30,997 nucleotides of DNA from positions 1-30,997 of the forward strand of contig JACKBT010000051.1 of assembly GCA_020634415.1 (NCBI GenBank), given 5' to 3'. Under the pieces are notes generated by a model. That model did no database searches. It saw nothing but the letters and a program-made list of their open reading frames with translations, and had not been told where the DNA came from. Source of the DNA: Ardenticatenaceae bacterium. Lineage in GTDB: Bacteria; Chloroflexota; Anaerolineae; Promineifilales; Promineifilaceae. Shown here one piece after another: positions 1 through 9,016 of the stretch. The position numbers and the translations under genes are program-made. How positions within the stretch are numbered: the first letter of the stretch is position 1; every line of letters starts with the position of its first letter.

Positions 1-4
1 GTCC

Positions 5-25
5 GAGCGATTTACAAAATCGCTC
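5..25. repeat. Small dispersed palindrome, GCGATTT core (copy 1)
   Basis: Nine-base arms GAGCGATTT and AAATCGCTC flank a 3-base centre (ACA). The same layout, with related arms, recurs at 2225-2245 and 14518-14536, and in diverged form at 30787-30819. All four copies lie between genes. It sits just downstream of the stop of the leftward gene at 98-2086 and could act as a 3' hairpin, but there is no T-run typical of an intrinsic terminator. Confidence 0.6.
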
Positions 26-97
26 TACATTTATTACCCGATCATTTAGTTAAAGACCAATCAGAGCGCGGTAAGAAACCGGGGCGGCTAAGGTCTG

Positions 98-2086
98 TTA
101 CCTGGTGATGAAGGGCAGATAGAGGATGCTGCCAGACTCTGTGATGTGGATGGTGAATGTGTTGTTGACGCTGCTAAGGGCGTTTTCGGCCGTTATGTTG
201 ATGACTTTTGCGCCGGGGGTAGACCAGGAGATGTTTTGCAGGGTAACGGCCGTTCCCAAACCACCCTGCACAATCATCGGCAAATCCGTCATCGTCACCG
301 TATAGGTAAACGGCGACATCGCCTGAGCCGGTTCCACCTCAATATCAAACGTATACAGCGTATTCGTTTCCCCCTCCGTGGGGCCATTGATCGAGATAGA
401 AGTCGCCGCAACCTGCAAATCCGACAGGCGCGACGTGGTGCCCGCCGCAAAATTGCCAATCGTGCCTGAGAACTGCGACGTGCTGGTCGTCCGCAGCCCC
501 CGATTCGCCGGAATAGGCTGCGCCATCATAAACGTAAACTCACCATTGGCATTGGCCGTAGCCTGCCCCAGATACTCCAAAGCTTCCTCCGTCTCATCCA
601 GATCATCCAGATAGAGATCAATGTAACAGTTGGGGCAGGGCGAACCGGGCGCACTTTCACCCGTCACCGTTGTGCCATTAATACTCGTCACCTGCGCTGG
701 GTCAAACAGGCGCAGCGAACTTTGCGTCGTCCCCGTAAAATTAATCACGCGGAAGGGCGATTCGTCATTAATGCCATCCACCGCATTGCGGATGATATTG
801 CCGCGCATGGTAATGCCGCCGGGATCAAACTGATCTACTGCCAGATACATGACCGTATTCGACTCATCCTCCTCAAACCCCTTGCGCGTATTCACAAACA
901 GATTGTCCAAAATCTCCGCTTTGCCATCGCTGATGTTGAGGCCAATGCCGCACACGCCGACCTGATTATCATCACTATCCACGCCGATGAGGTTGTTTTG
1001 GATGAGATGATCCGTGCCGAACACTTCGAGAGCCATCGGTGGCGTTTCGTTGGCCGATTGGGTTTGATGCAGGCCCGCCAGAATGTTGTGGGTCACTTCA
1101 TTGCGGCTGCCACCAATCTGAATGCCCCAGCCGCCATACCAGTTGGCGGGATCATAGTTGACGGAGCGCAGACATTCGATGATGGGATTCACAGGCGGCA
1201 CTGTGCCATCGGCCCGCGTGCCAACATAGTTGTTGGTGATGATGTTGTCATCGCCGTCTACATTGATGGCGCGGCCAAATTTGGTGCCGGCCACCACCGT
1301 GCCGCTGATGACGTTGAAGTTGGATGTGCCTAGAATGCTGATGCCGCCGCCGCCAGCCATGTCGGCCGGATCAGAAACGGGATCGCGTAGGAAGATAGAT
1401 TGCCCATCATCATCCAGGTTCACCCAAACGTTGGTGACTGTGTTGCCATCATCTTTCAAAATGATGGAGCCGCCGCCTTTCCAGGCGATGTCGGTGATGG
1501 TGTTGCCGGTGCTTTCTACTTCCAGGCTGTAGCTGCCAATGCCGCCAGGGCCGCGATTGTTGACGATGACGGGTGGGGCATCAGTACGGCCGTTTCCCGG
1601 ATTCGCCGTACCCACCAGCCACACATCACCATTGGTGTCCAGCGTGTTTTCACGGCTCAGGGCTGGCAGCGTATCATCCACATACAACGTCCATGTTTGC
1701 AAAGTTGGGTCATAATTCGGGTCGCCCGTACCCAGCAAAAAGCCAATCAAAATGGGCCGATCCCCTGTGGGGCGGAGGCTGGCTTCGCGGATAGCACGGC
1801 GTAAATTGCAGTTCAAAGCCCCCTGTGGGCTGCCCCCATTGCCATTATAAGTACACGTTTCATTCAAACTTCCACTTGTATCGGTAGACAGCGTAATGCC
1901 AATACAGGTGTTAAAAAAGGCCGGGCAGCCCCCTTCGGGCATCCCCTGCCCCACCCAATCTTGCCAGGCTTCCGCCAGTTCCGGCTTAGAGCTTAATTGT
2001 TGGGAATAGGCAGTAGCCTGGACGCTGGCAACCGCTACAATAATGAACAGAGAAACAGCTAAAATAGACCAATACTTGAGCTTCAT
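98..2086 (-). CDS. Secreted right-handed beta-helix (CSLREA-like) surface protein
   Basis: A 662-aa exported protein of unknown substrate. Residues 1-28 form a signal peptide with a long hydrophobic core. Near residues 90-105 the motif NCNLRRAIREAS resembles the CSLREA segment found at the N-terminus of many bacterial beta-helix surface proteins. The middle (about 170-450) is rich in short repeated strands of the type GNTITDI, NTVTNVWV and NVISGTVV, with Asn/Gly turns, as in parallel beta-helix (NosD/CASH-type) folds. The last about 100 residues look like an Ig/cadherin-type beta domain. The chain ends in ILYLPFITR, close to the end of the secreted protein at 11671-14322 (YLPLI). The ATG is supported by AGGTGA five bases upstream. 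Export and fold are well supported; polysaccharide or adhesion function is only inferred. Confidence 0.8.
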   Translation of the reverse strand: MKLKYWSILAVSLFIIVAVASVQATAYSQQLSSKPELAEAWQDWVGQGMPEGGCPAFFNTCIGITLSTDTSGSLNETCTYNGNGGSPQGALNCNLRRAIREASLRPTGDRPILIGFLLGTGDPNYDPTLQTWTLYVDDTLPALSRENTLDTNGDVWLVGTANPGNGRTDAPPVIVNNRGPGGIGSYSLEVESTGNTITDIAWKGGGSIILKDDGNTVTNVWVNLDDDGQSIFLRDPVSDPADMAGGGGISILGTSNFNVISGTVVAGTKFGRAINVDGDDNIITNNYVGTRADGTVPPVNPIIECLRSVNYDPANWYGGWGIQIGGSRNEVTHNILAGLHQTQSANETPPMALEVFGTDHLIQNNLIGVDSDDNQVGVCGIGLNISDGKAEILDNLFVNTRKGFEEDESNTVMYLAVDQFDPGGITMRGNIIRNAVDGINDESPFRVINFTGTTQSSLRLFDPAQVTSINGTTVTGESAPGSPCPNCYIDLYLDDLDETEEALEYLGQATANANGEFTFMMAQPIPANRGLRTTSTSQFSGTIGNFAAGTTSRLSDLQVAATSISINGPTEGETNTLYTFDIEVEPAQAMSPFTYTVTMTDLPMIVQGGLGTAVTLQNISWSTPGAKVINITAENALSSVNNTFTIHITESGSILYLPFITR

Positions 2087-2390
2087 TAATTCACCTACTA
2101 TTGAATATGGGCAGATTGGGCCTCACCCCAAAATCTGCTCGGTAAAAATCAGGATGGTTTACACCACTTTATGCGCATCTCACTACATCACTGGACACTG
2201 GCGTTTTTTGAGTTTTCCAGAGTAGGGCGATTTTCAAAATCGCCCCACATACCAGAGAGAACTATAAAATTCGCCAGACTCCACTACATCATTTAAGAAA
2301 TAGGCACCTCCTTACCATATGAATCATGTCTTCATTCATCTTTGATTTCATTCTAGGAACGCAGCGATCACGAAACGATCAGGGGGCAGT
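2087..2390. other. Divergent intergenic region
   Basis: 304 bp between the start codons of the leftward beta-helix protein and the rightward BTAD regulator, so it must hold both promoters. I see the palindrome at 2225-2245 and a direct repeat CGATC at 2366-2370 and 2376-2380 just before the regulator start. No convincing -35/-10 pair and no supportable small gene were found. Confidence 0.5.
2225..2245. repeat. Small dispersed palindrome, GCGATTT core (copy 2)
   Basis: Ten-base arms GGGCGATTTT and AAAATCGCCC around a single C. It belongs with the copies at 5-25 and 14518-14536. It lies in the divergent promoter region, so it could be a protein-binding site or a hairpin in one of the two leaders; the sequence does not decide. 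Confidence 0.6.
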
Positions 2391-5300
2391 ATGGATCGTG
2401 TATTAAAAATTCAATTATTAGGCACAGTACAGTTAACGATAGAGGGGAAACCGCTGACGGGGCTATCCAGCCGCAAGGCAGCGGCGTTGTTGGTTTACCT
2501 GGCGTGGCAGCAACGGCCGTTTCCCCGCGAACTGCTGGCCGATTTCCTGTGGGACGACCGTCCCCAAGACCAGGCTCTGGCTAATTTGCGCTCCATCCTC
2601 TCCTCCATGCGCGGCAAACTCAAGCCCTACTTGCACATCACCCGCGATGAAGTGGCCTTTAATGCGGAGAGCCATTACTGGCTGGATACGGCCGTTTTCG
2701 AGGCCCAACTCTCCCCTTTACTCGCCTCACTGGGGCAGGACGAGGTGTTAACAGAAACGGCCGTGTCCCAACTCACCGCCGCCCTCGACCTCTACCACGA
2801 CGACTTTTTGGCCGGCTTCTTCATCAGCGACAGCATCGGCTTCGACGAATGGGCCACCGTCCAGCGCGAACGATACCAGCGGATGGCCATCTTAGCCCTG
2901 CGCCACCTCGCCAACCACTACATCAACAGCGGCCAATACCAATTGGGGCTGCAAACCGTGCCGCGCCTGCTGCACATTGACCCCCTCAACGAAACCGCCC
3001 ATCGCCAAATGATGACCCTGCTGGCCCGCACCGGGCAGCGCCACGCCGCCTTGCAGCAGTACCAACAGTGCCGCAGCCTGCTGGCCCGCGAACTTGTCGT
3101 GGCTCCCGCCACCGCCACCACCGCCCTCTACGAGCGGATCAAACGCGCCCCCGAACTGCCACCCCTCAATCTGCCCGCCAGCCTCAGCCCCATCATTGGC
3201 CGCGAAAAGGAAGTAGCGCAAATAATCGAGCGGCTCAATCGGCCGTCTTGCCGCTTACTCACCCTGCTTGGCCCTGGCGGCGTGGGCAAAACACGGCTGG
3301 CCGTCGCCGCCGCCAGCCAGATGGCCGGGGCTTTTCTGGATGGCATCTTCTTCATCCCCCTGGCCCCCTTAGAAACGGCCGATCTCCTGCCCATCCTCCT
3401 CAGCGAAATCCTCAACCTGCCCCTCACCGGCAGCCAGCCGCCCCAAACCCAATTGCAAAACCACCTGCGCCACCAAGAACTCTTGCTCGTGGTAGACAAT
3501 GCCGAACATCTGCTGCCACAGCTAGACCTGTTGATAGACATTCTACACAGCGCCCCCCAGGTCAAGCTCCTCGTCACCTCCCGCGAACGGTTCAATGTGC
3601 AAATGGAATGGATACTGCCCATTGACGGGCTGCCCTATCCCCAAAATGGCGGTTCTCGTGAAGTCCGCTATCCGGCAGCCGCCCTATTTGCCGAACGAGC
3701 CTTGAAAGCCGGCACAGACTTGCAATTGGTGGGCGAGACGGCAACGGCCGTTCACCGCATCTGCCAACTGGTGCAAGGCAACCCCCTCGGCCTGGAATTG
3801 GCAGCAGCCGCCACCTACACCTTCACCCCCACCCAAATCGCCAGCCAAATCACCCACAACCTCGACTTTCTGGTGACGACTCTGCGCGATGTCCCCTCCC
3901 GCCATCGCAGCGTCCGCGCCGTTTTTGAAAGCTCCTGGCAGTTGCTCACTCCAGACGAGCAGCAGCTATTTATTCGCCTTTCGCTCTTTCGCGGCGGCTT
4001 CACCGCTGCCGCTGCCGCCGCCATTGCCGACATCCCCCCCGCTACCCTAACCAGCTTTGCCCACAAATCTCTGCTGCAAACAGAGGCCGACGGCCGTTAC
4101 GATCTGCACGATCTACTGCGCCAGTTCATCGCCGAAAAATTGACAGCCGCCGACAGGGCCGCCACCCAAAGCCGCTATGTGGACTATTTCAGCCACTTCC
4201 TGGCCGAACGCAATGAACCCCTGCGCAGTCAGCGGCAAAAAGAGGCTCTGGACGAGGTAACGGCCGATATTGAAAACATCCGCGCCTTCTGGCAGCAGGC
4301 TACCAGCCAGCAAAATCTGGCCGCAATCGGCCGTTCGTTGGTGGCCCTCTACCGCTTTTATGACACGGCGGGCTGGTTCCAGGAAGGCTATCAGGCATTT
4401 GCAACGGCCGTTGAACGCCTTCAACCCATCGCTCACCAACTCGACCGTCAGCAAACCATCGCCTTCGCGCATCTCCTCTCGCGGCAGGGCTGGTTCCTCT
4501 CTCGTCTGGATCGCCGCCTGGAAGCGGCTGAATTCTTGCAGCGCAGCCTCGATCTCTACCGCCAGGTTGGCGACACCGTCGGCGAATCTATCGCCCTTAA
4601 CGATTTAGGCATTGTCGTCTACCGCCTCGGTGATTATGCCCGCTCCAAACAACTGGCCCTCGATGGCCTGGCGATTGCCCGCGCCCAAAACGATGATTGG
4701 AAAACGGCCGTTACCCTCACCAATCTGGGCAACGTCTGCCGCGCCATGGGCGATTATGCCGAAGCCCAAGCCTACCTACAGGAAGGCACCGACATCATGC
4801 GGCAGCACGGCGATAAATACAGCCTGGCCAACAGCCTCAACAATCTGGGCGAAGTCGCCCGCGCTCTGGGCGCATTCGCCGAAGCCAAAGCCTGTTACGA
4901 GGAAAGCCTTGCCATTCGCTACCAAGTAGACGACCAATTTGGCATTGGCTTCTCGCTCAATAACCTGGGCACAATCGCCTACAACCAGGGCCGCACGGCC
5001 GAAGCCAGGCGGCTCTACCACCAAAGCCTGGAGATTTTTCAGGAACTCAAGGCCGACAGTCTTTCGGCCCATCCCTTGAGCGGCCTGGGGCGTTTGGCCC
5101 GAGATGACGGCCACTATCAGGACGCGATCCGCTATTACCAACAGGCGGTGCGGGCTTTAGATCCGGCCAGCAATGCGCCCAAAGTGCTGAATGTGTTGTT
5201 TGAAGCGGCCACCGTGTTGTTGCAAACCGGCACACAGTTGCCATTGGCCTACAGCCTGCTCAACCTCGTCAACGAACACCCCAAAACAAACAGCGAGACG

Positions 5301-5399
5301 CGCCAAGCCGCTCAGGCGTATCAGCCCAAACTGGCCCCCGACATTTTGTTTGATGAGGCGATAGAAGCGGTGCTGGCTTTACAACTGGTGGAGGAGTAG
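2391..5399 (+). CDS. BTAD / NB-ARC / TPR transcriptional regulator (SARP/AfsR-like)
   Basis: A 1002-aa cytoplasmic STAND-type regulator. Residues 5-100 form an OmpR-type winged-helix DNA-binding domain (LKIQLLGTVQLTIEG at the start). Residues 100-250 match the bacterial transcriptional activator domain (BTAD) with its alpha-helical repeats and the HIDPLNETAHR signature. An NB-ARC ATPase follows, with P-loop GPGGVGKT at 294-301 and a Walker B-like LLLVVDN. Residues from about 620 to 960 are TPRs with the repeat pattern LNNLGxxxxxxGxxxEAxxxYxxSL. In the family, ATP binding and ligand capture by the TPRs switch the protein to an activating oligomer. Target genes cannot be read here; the divergent secreted beta-helix gene is the nearest candidate. 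The start is supported by AGGGGG four bases upstream of ATG. It contains many copies of the AACGGCCGTT palindrome, so it is long-resident DNA. Confidence 0.88.
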   Translation: MDRVLKIQLLGTVQLTIEGKPLTGLSSRKAAALLVYLAWQQRPFPRELLADFLWDDRPQDQALANLRSILSSMRGKLKPYLHITRDEVAFNAESHYWLDTAVFEAQLSPLLASLGQDEVLTETAVSQLTAALDLYHDDFLAGFFISDSIGFDEWATVQRERYQRMAILALRHLANHYINSGQYQLGLQTVPRLLHIDPLNETAHRQMMTLLARTGQRHAALQQYQQCRSLLARELVVAPATATTALYERIKRAPELPPLNLPASLSPIIGREKEVAQIIERLNRPSCRLLTLLGPGGVGKTRLAVAAASQMAGAFLDGIFFIPLAPLETADLLPILLSEILNLPLTGSQPPQTQLQNHLRHQELLLVVDNAEHLLPQLDLLIDILHSAPQVKLLVTSRERFNVQMEWILPIDGLPYPQNGGSREVRYPAAALFAERALKAGTDLQLVGETATAVHRICQLVQGNPLGLELAAAATYTFTPTQIASQITHNLDFLVTTLRDVPSRHRSVRAVFESSWQLLTPDEQQLFIRLSLFRGGFTAAAAAAIADIPPATLTSFAHKSLLQTEADGRYDLHDLLRQFIAEKLTAADRAATQSRYVDYFSHFLAERNEPLRSQRQKEALDEVTADIENIRAFWQQATSQQNLAAIGRSLVALYRFYDTAGWFQEGYQAFATAVERLQPIAHQLDRQQTIAFAHLLSRQGWFLSRLDRRLEAAEFLQRSLDLYRQVGDTVGESIALNDLGIVVYRLGDYARSKQLALDGLAIARAQNDDWKTAVTLTNLGNVCRAMGDYAEAQAYLQEGTDIMRQHGDKYSLANSLNNLGEVARALGAFAEAKACYEESLAIRYQVDDQFGIGFSLNNLGTIAYNQGRTAEARRLYHQSLEIFQELKADSLSAHPLSGLGRLARDDGHYQDAIRYYQQAVRALDPASNAPKVLNVLFEAATVLLQTGTQLPLAYSLLNLVNEHPKTNSETRQAAQAYQPKLAPDILFDEAIEAVLALQLVEE

Positions 5400-5450
5400 G
5401 TGCAGGGTGGGGGGGATGGGGTGATGGCTTTGTCCATGCGCCACTATTGA

Positions 5451-7106
5451 TTACAAAACGGCCGTCATATACAACCCCTCCACCGCAAAACCATGCTTTA
5501 CATAATATTCCCGCGTGCCAATGGCACTGATGACGGCGATGTGTCCATAACCCGCCTCACGGGCCATGTCCATCGCCTTTTGCACCAACTGCGTGCCCAG
5601 GCCAATGTGCTGCGCCTCGCCCTGGCTCTCATCGCCAATGGAAAGGGCCGGGCCATACACATGCACCTCACGGATCATGGCGTGGTCGGTCAGTTCGGGC
5701 AGGGGGAGTTCGATGTCGCGGCGGGGCAAGGAGAGGCGCAGGAAGCCGGCGATGCGGTCATCGGCCGTTTCAAAGCTCAAAAAATGTTCGGTAGTGGCAT
5801 CTGTCTCATATGTCTCAATCCGCAGTTCTAAATCAGCCAGCGACACCTTGTCGCGCCGGATTTCGCGGCAGCGGATGCAGTTGCATTTCAGGCCGCGCTG
5901 CTTCATGCGCCGCTGCGCCACCTGGCGCAAGTTGGCTTTCTTGTTGCCCTCCACAATGTTGGTGGTGGGGAAGTCGCGGATGACACGGTTGAGGCGCACG
6001 TAACGGGGCGTTTGTGTCTTGCAAGCGACCAGCACTTCGGTCACTTCCTCCTCCGTGTAGGGCGTGTACTCGCCGCGCTGCCAATATTCATACAACTCGG
6101 CGTTGGGCACGAGCATACAAGGGTACAGCTTCAGTTCGTCGGGTTTGATGGCGGGATCTGTCCATAAACGGCCGTAATCCACCACATCACTCTCCGGCGT
6201 GGCCCCCAGCAAATTCGCCATCCAATGGCCGTGAATCTTAAAACCGGCCAGCCGCAGCAGCCGAAAGGCATCACGGGTAGATTGCACATCATGGCCGCGT
6301 TCATTAATCGCCAAAATATGCTCATCCAAACTTTGGATGCCCACCTGCACCTTGGTCACGCCCAAATAGCGCAGCCAGCGCAGCTCATCCACATCCACAT
6401 GATCCTGCCGCGTTTCCACCACCAGCCCCACGTTGCGGCGCGGCCCGGTGCTGTTGAACTCCTGCGCCTCCGTCAGCGTGGCCGCCTCAAAGCCATTCAT
6501 GGCATCAAAACAGCGTTTGACAAACCATTCCTGATAATCGCGGCGGTAGCTGGACCAGGTGCCGCCCAAAATGAGCAGTTCGATTTTGTCCACCGGATGA
6601 CCAATCTGTTCCAGAGCCGTGATACGCGAGAGGGTTTGGTCGTAGGGGTCAAAGTTATGCCGTTCGGCACGCATCGCGCCCGGTTCGTCGTGCAGATAGC
6701 TTTTGGGCATCCGCACATCGGTGGGGCAGAAGATGCACTTGCCGGGGCAGGGGTAGGGCTTAGTGAGGACGGTGACGACGGTGACACCCGCCTGACTGCG
6801 GGTGGGTTTCATCTGCAAATGGATGCGCAGTTCGGGGTCGAAGTCCATCCACCCCTCTGCGCACAGCTCTTCGTAGACCTGAATGAGCTGGCTTTTGGAG
6901 AGCCAGGGCAAGCCTTCACGGGTGTATTGTTGGATGGTCTGGTTGTACCGTTTGCCGGTTAACGGCCGTATCTCCGCCAACGTCTCAATCAAAGAGACGA
7001 ACTGGGCGTGACGGCCGTTAATCTCAATCGCCGGATGCTTCTCCAACCACTCCGAATCATCCAACTCGACCAGCGGCACAAAATTAAAATCTCGTGGTGA
7101 ATTCAT
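5451..7106 (-). CDS. elp3: Elp3-type tRNA uridine(34) acetyltransferase / radical SAM enzyme
   Basis: A 551-aa enzyme of the Elongator catalytic subunit family, present in some bacteria as a stand-alone protein. The radical SAM cluster motif CPGKCIFC gives cysteines 120, 124 and 127 (C-x3-C-x2-C). The C-terminal about 130 residues are a GNAT acetyltransferase, with a LGTQLV acetyl-CoA loop and the family's AIGTREYYVKHGF segment. In the family the two domains together modify U34 of tRNA with a carboxymethyl-type group derived from acetyl-CoA. Length is as expected for Elp3. The stop lies 51 bp from the stop of the convergent BTAD regulator. The start overlaps the 3' end of the HNH pseudogene by 23 bp, so translation may once have been coupled to it. 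No other Elongator or tRNA-modification gene lies nearby. Confidence 0.93.
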   Translation of the reverse strand: MNSPRDFNFVPLVELDDSEWLEKHPAIEINGRHAQFVSLIETLAEIRPLTGKRYNQTIQQYTREGLPWLSKSQLIQVYEELCAEGWMDFDPELRIHLQMKPTRSQAGVTVVTVLTKPYPCPGKCIFCPTDVRMPKSYLHDEPGAMRAERHNFDPYDQTLSRITALEQIGHPVDKIELLILGGTWSSYRRDYQEWFVKRCFDAMNGFEAATLTEAQEFNSTGPRRNVGLVVETRQDHVDVDELRWLRYLGVTKVQVGIQSLDEHILAINERGHDVQSTRDAFRLLRLAGFKIHGHWMANLLGATPESDVVDYGRLWTDPAIKPDELKLYPCMLVPNAELYEYWQRGEYTPYTEEEVTEVLVACKTQTPRYVRLNRVIRDFPTTNIVEGNKKANLRQVAQRRMKQRGLKCNCIRCREIRRDKVSLADLELRIETYETDATTEHFLSFETADDRIAGFLRLSLPRRDIELPLPELTDHAMIREVHVYGPALSIGDESQGEAQHIGLGTQLVQKAMDMAREAGYGHIAVISAIGTREYYVKHGFAVEGLYMTAVL

Positions 7107-7331
7107 CTAAACCTTCTAGTTCTGGTGGATGCCAGCCTGCTTGCACCCAATTGCGACGTACTGTTATTGCCAACTCATTATTTAAGCGCGAGGCACTTAC
7201 TGTAGCACGACCACAAGCTGTCTGTCCCACGATTTCTGTGCCATCTACATTCCAAGCAAAATGCTCAAGCCATCTTTGTTGGCGCGGATGAAACAACCTA
7301 ACAAATTGTCCTGTTCAGAAAAGGTCGTCAT
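7084..7331 (-). pseudogene. HNH endonuclease remnant with an internal deletion
   Basis: The last about 75 codons read TGQFVRLFHPRQQRW and then a conserved EHF-W-x-GTEIVGQT-x-GRATV-type tail. This tail is typical of small HNH nucleases found in cyanobacteria and Chloroflexota. The family's N-terminal HNH half (about 90 residues, with the Cys/His-rich catalytic core) is missing. What is left upstream is an ATG at 7331 that overlaps the stop of the preceding small gene as ATGA. After about five codons the reading frame is shifted relative to the tail, as if one out-of-frame deletion had joined the start to the C-terminal part. A 70-codon frame from TTG at 7296 could still be read but has no catalytic residues. 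I call it a broken nuclease; family assignment is from memory of the tail motif. Confidence 0.68.
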
Positions 7332-7720
7332 GCAGCCATCGGCTTTTGCAAACCGCGCCGTACCGCTTCTGCCAACGCCTCCGATTTACGTAATTGCCCT
7401 AACTGATAAATTTGCATCAAAGTAAGCAATTCGACCTGTTCTTCTTGGCTCAAACCATTCGCTTTCCCTTTTGCTTGCAATGCCCCTAACCTATCATTTT
7501 GCACTTTATCCATTTTTGTTTTGGCAAGAAGCAATACATCGTCATCTGTTAGCCTGGCTACAGGTAGATAGTTGATGTCGGGTAAACTACTCAACACAGG
7601 CCACATCATCTCTAGGGAATCAATGAGGACGGTTTCAATATTTCGTTTTGTAGCTGAACTAAACTGTTTAACCTGTTCAAGCAAAGGGTCGGGTAGGGTT
7701 AAGGTTATCTCTACACTCAT
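7328..7720 (-). CDS. RHH-like small protein, partner of the HNH nuclease
   Basis: A 130-aa protein. The first about 45 residues (MSVEITLTLPDPLLEQVKQF) look like a ribbon-helix-helix type N-terminus, followed by a conserved-looking LTDDDVLLLAKTKMD segment and a helical C-terminus (ELLTLMQIYQLGQLRKSEAL). I recall proteins with this layout directly upstream of the same HNH nuclease family, which suggests a two-gene antitoxin/regulator plus nuclease cassette; this link is from memory. Its stop overlaps the ATG of the nuclease remnant by 4 bp (ATGA). GGAG lies upstream of its ATG, and its start is 16 bp after the stop of the LLM oxidoreductase gene. It has no AACGGCCGTT palindrome, unlike its neighbours. 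Molecular function is not known. Confidence 0.7.
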   Translation of the reverse strand: MSVEITLTLPDPLLEQVKQFSSATKRNIETVLIDSLEMMWPVLSSLPDINYLPVARLTDDDVLLLAKTKMDKVQNDRLGALQAKGKANGLSQEEQVELLTLMQIYQLGQLRKSEALAEAVRRGLQKPMAA

Positions 7721-7736
7721 AGTATTCTCCGTAATA

Positions 7737-8771
7737 TCAGGCCAATTCTGCCAGCAATTCTACCATAGTTTGCAAGCTCTCCGTGTTGAAGACGGTGAGG
7801 TTCATGGTGGTGATGGGGCTGTTGAGCCAGCGCGACAGCCGCTCTTTAATGCGCTCTTTGGGGCCAACGAGGGCAACTTCGTCAATCAGTTCCGCTGGAA
7901 CCTTAGCCATCGCTTCATATTTATTGCCGGAGAGGTAGAGGTCTTGGATTTCGGCGGCGGCCGCTTCATAACCATAACGACCAGCCAGATCGTTGTAGAA
8001 GTTTTTGCCCTTGGCTCCCATGCCACCCACGTATAAGGCCAACATGGGGCGCAGCATGTTGTAACAAACGTCCAAATTGTCATCTATGACCACAGAAACG
8101 GTGGGGGCGATGTCGAAGTTGGCATAGCTTTTGCCAGCTTTGGCCAGGCCAGCATCTACGTAGGGCTGGTAGGTTTGTTCGTATTTGTCGGGTGAGAAGA
8201 AGATGGGCAGCCAGCCGTCGGCGATTTCGGCCGTTAATTCCACATTTTGCGGGCCAATGGCGGCCAGATAGATGGGAATTTCGGGGGCGGGGGTGAGGGT
8301 GCTTTTGAGGGGTTTGCCCAGACCGGTGGCTCCAGGGCCATTGTAAGGAATTTGGTAGACTTTGCCATCGAGGGTGACGGGTTCTTCGCGGGCAAAAATC
8401 TGGCGCACAATCTCCACATATTCGCGGGTGCGGCTGAGGGGACGGGCATAGCTGACGCCATGCCAGCCTTCGACGACTTGCGGCCCAGAGAGACCGAGAC
8501 CCATGAGGAAACGGCCGTTACTCAACTGATTCAGCGTCATGGCCGTCATGGCCGCATTGGCAGGCGTGCGTCCCGGCATCTGCATGATGGCCGTGCCCAG
8601 CTTAATGTTTTGCGTCAATGCCCCAATCCAGGCAATGGGCGTCACCGCATCCGAGCCATAGGCTTCAGCCGCCCACACCGCATACACACCCAATTCATCT
8701 GCCTTTTGTACCAACTCAAGGGGCAGTTCAATCTTCCGCCCCGCATAGCCTAACATGATTCCTAAACGCAT
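7737..8771 (-). CDS. LLM-class (F420-dependent) oxidoreductase
   Basis: A 344-aa luciferase-like TIM-barrel enzyme. It starts with [11 protein letters not shown] and contains the family segments [36 protein letters not shown] and [20 protein letters not shown], which place it with coenzyme F420-dependent oxidoreductases rather than the FMN luciferases. Length is typical. In the family such enzymes carry out hydride transfer to or from reduced F420 on varied small molecules; the substrate cannot be told here. The start is backed by an AGGA-containing leader just upstream of ATG. It heads the leftward series LLM, RHH protein, HNH remnant, Elp3, although shared transcription is unproven. The upstream region carries a 7-bp-unit hairpin at 8785-8839 and a 9-bp inverted repeat at 8881-8900. 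Confidence 0.9.
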   Translation of the reverse strand: MRLGIMLGYAGRKIELPLELVQKADELGVYAVWAAEAYGSDAVTPIAWIGALTQNIKLGTAIMQMPGRTPANAAMTAMTLNQLSNGRFLMGLGLSGPQVVEGWHGVSYARPLSRTREYVEIVRQIFAREEPVTLDGKVYQIPYNGPGATGLGKPLKSTLTPAPEIPIYLAAIGPQNVELTAEIADGWLPIFFSPDKYEQTYQPYVDAGLAKAGKSYANFDIAPTVSVVIDDNLDVCYNMLRPMLALYVGGMGAKGKNFYNDLAGRYGYEAAAAEIQDLYLSGNKYEAMAKVPAELIDEVALVGPKERIKERLSRWLNSPITTMNLTVFNTESLQTMVELLAELA

Positions 8772-8784
8772 GATTCCTATCCTT

Positions 8785-8839
8785 TTCAGTATTCAGTGTT
8801 CAGCTTAGATGACTGATTACTGGGTACTGCTCACTGATA
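8785..8839. repeat. Tandem-heptad hairpin (unit TTCAGTR / ACTGATT)
   Basis: The left part has three 7-mers (TTCAGTA, TTCAGTG, TTCAGCT). After TAGATG the right part has four 7-mers that are reverse-complement-like (ACTGATT, ACTGGGT, ACTGCTC, ACTGATA). It lies 13 bp upstream of the LLM oxidoreductase start codon, in its leader or promoter. The architecture matches the arrays at 11057, 14631, 15696, 22130 and 27448, though the unit sequence differs. Confidence 0.7.
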
Positions 8840-8880
8840 AATTGGATTGTACGCCAAATCTCGTTTAGAAAAAACTCCCT

Positions 8881-8900
8881 CATCAACCGTTCGGTTGATG
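8881..8900. promoter_or_regulatory. 9-bp inverted repeat, possible operator
   Basis: Perfect arms CATCAACCG and CGGTTGATG with a 2-base centre, between the divergent LLM oxidoreductase and DUF2306 genes. A core of the type AACCG-nn-CGGTT is the kind of dyad bound by TetR-family repressors, but no such regulator is encoded in the window. A related stem (CCATCAGCC / GGTTGATGG) occurs at 30903-30926, so it may equally be a small dispersed repeat. Confidence 0.4.
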
Positions 8901-9016
8901 GGAGAATCCATCACCTGTTCTGAATTTTTCCACTGGATGATGGGTTACGGGCCACGCCCGCTGCCTTATTCTATGCTCACATAGGCACACAAATTACTGA
9001 ACATAGGAGAGATGAC

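Noticed and set aside
722..1333. 203-codon open frame antisense to the beta-helix gene
   Set aside because: Its composition mirrors the opposite strand, it has no signature or ribosome binding site, and the minus-strand gene has a signal peptide and repeat structure.
5400..5450. Terminator between the convergent BTAD and elp3 genes
   Set aside because: The 51-bp gap has a G-rich run but no stem followed by T residues on either strand.
6225..6962. 245-codon open frame antisense to elp3
   Set aside because: It lies wholly over strongly conserved Elp3 coding sequence, has no family signature, and long antisense frames are expected in this base composition.
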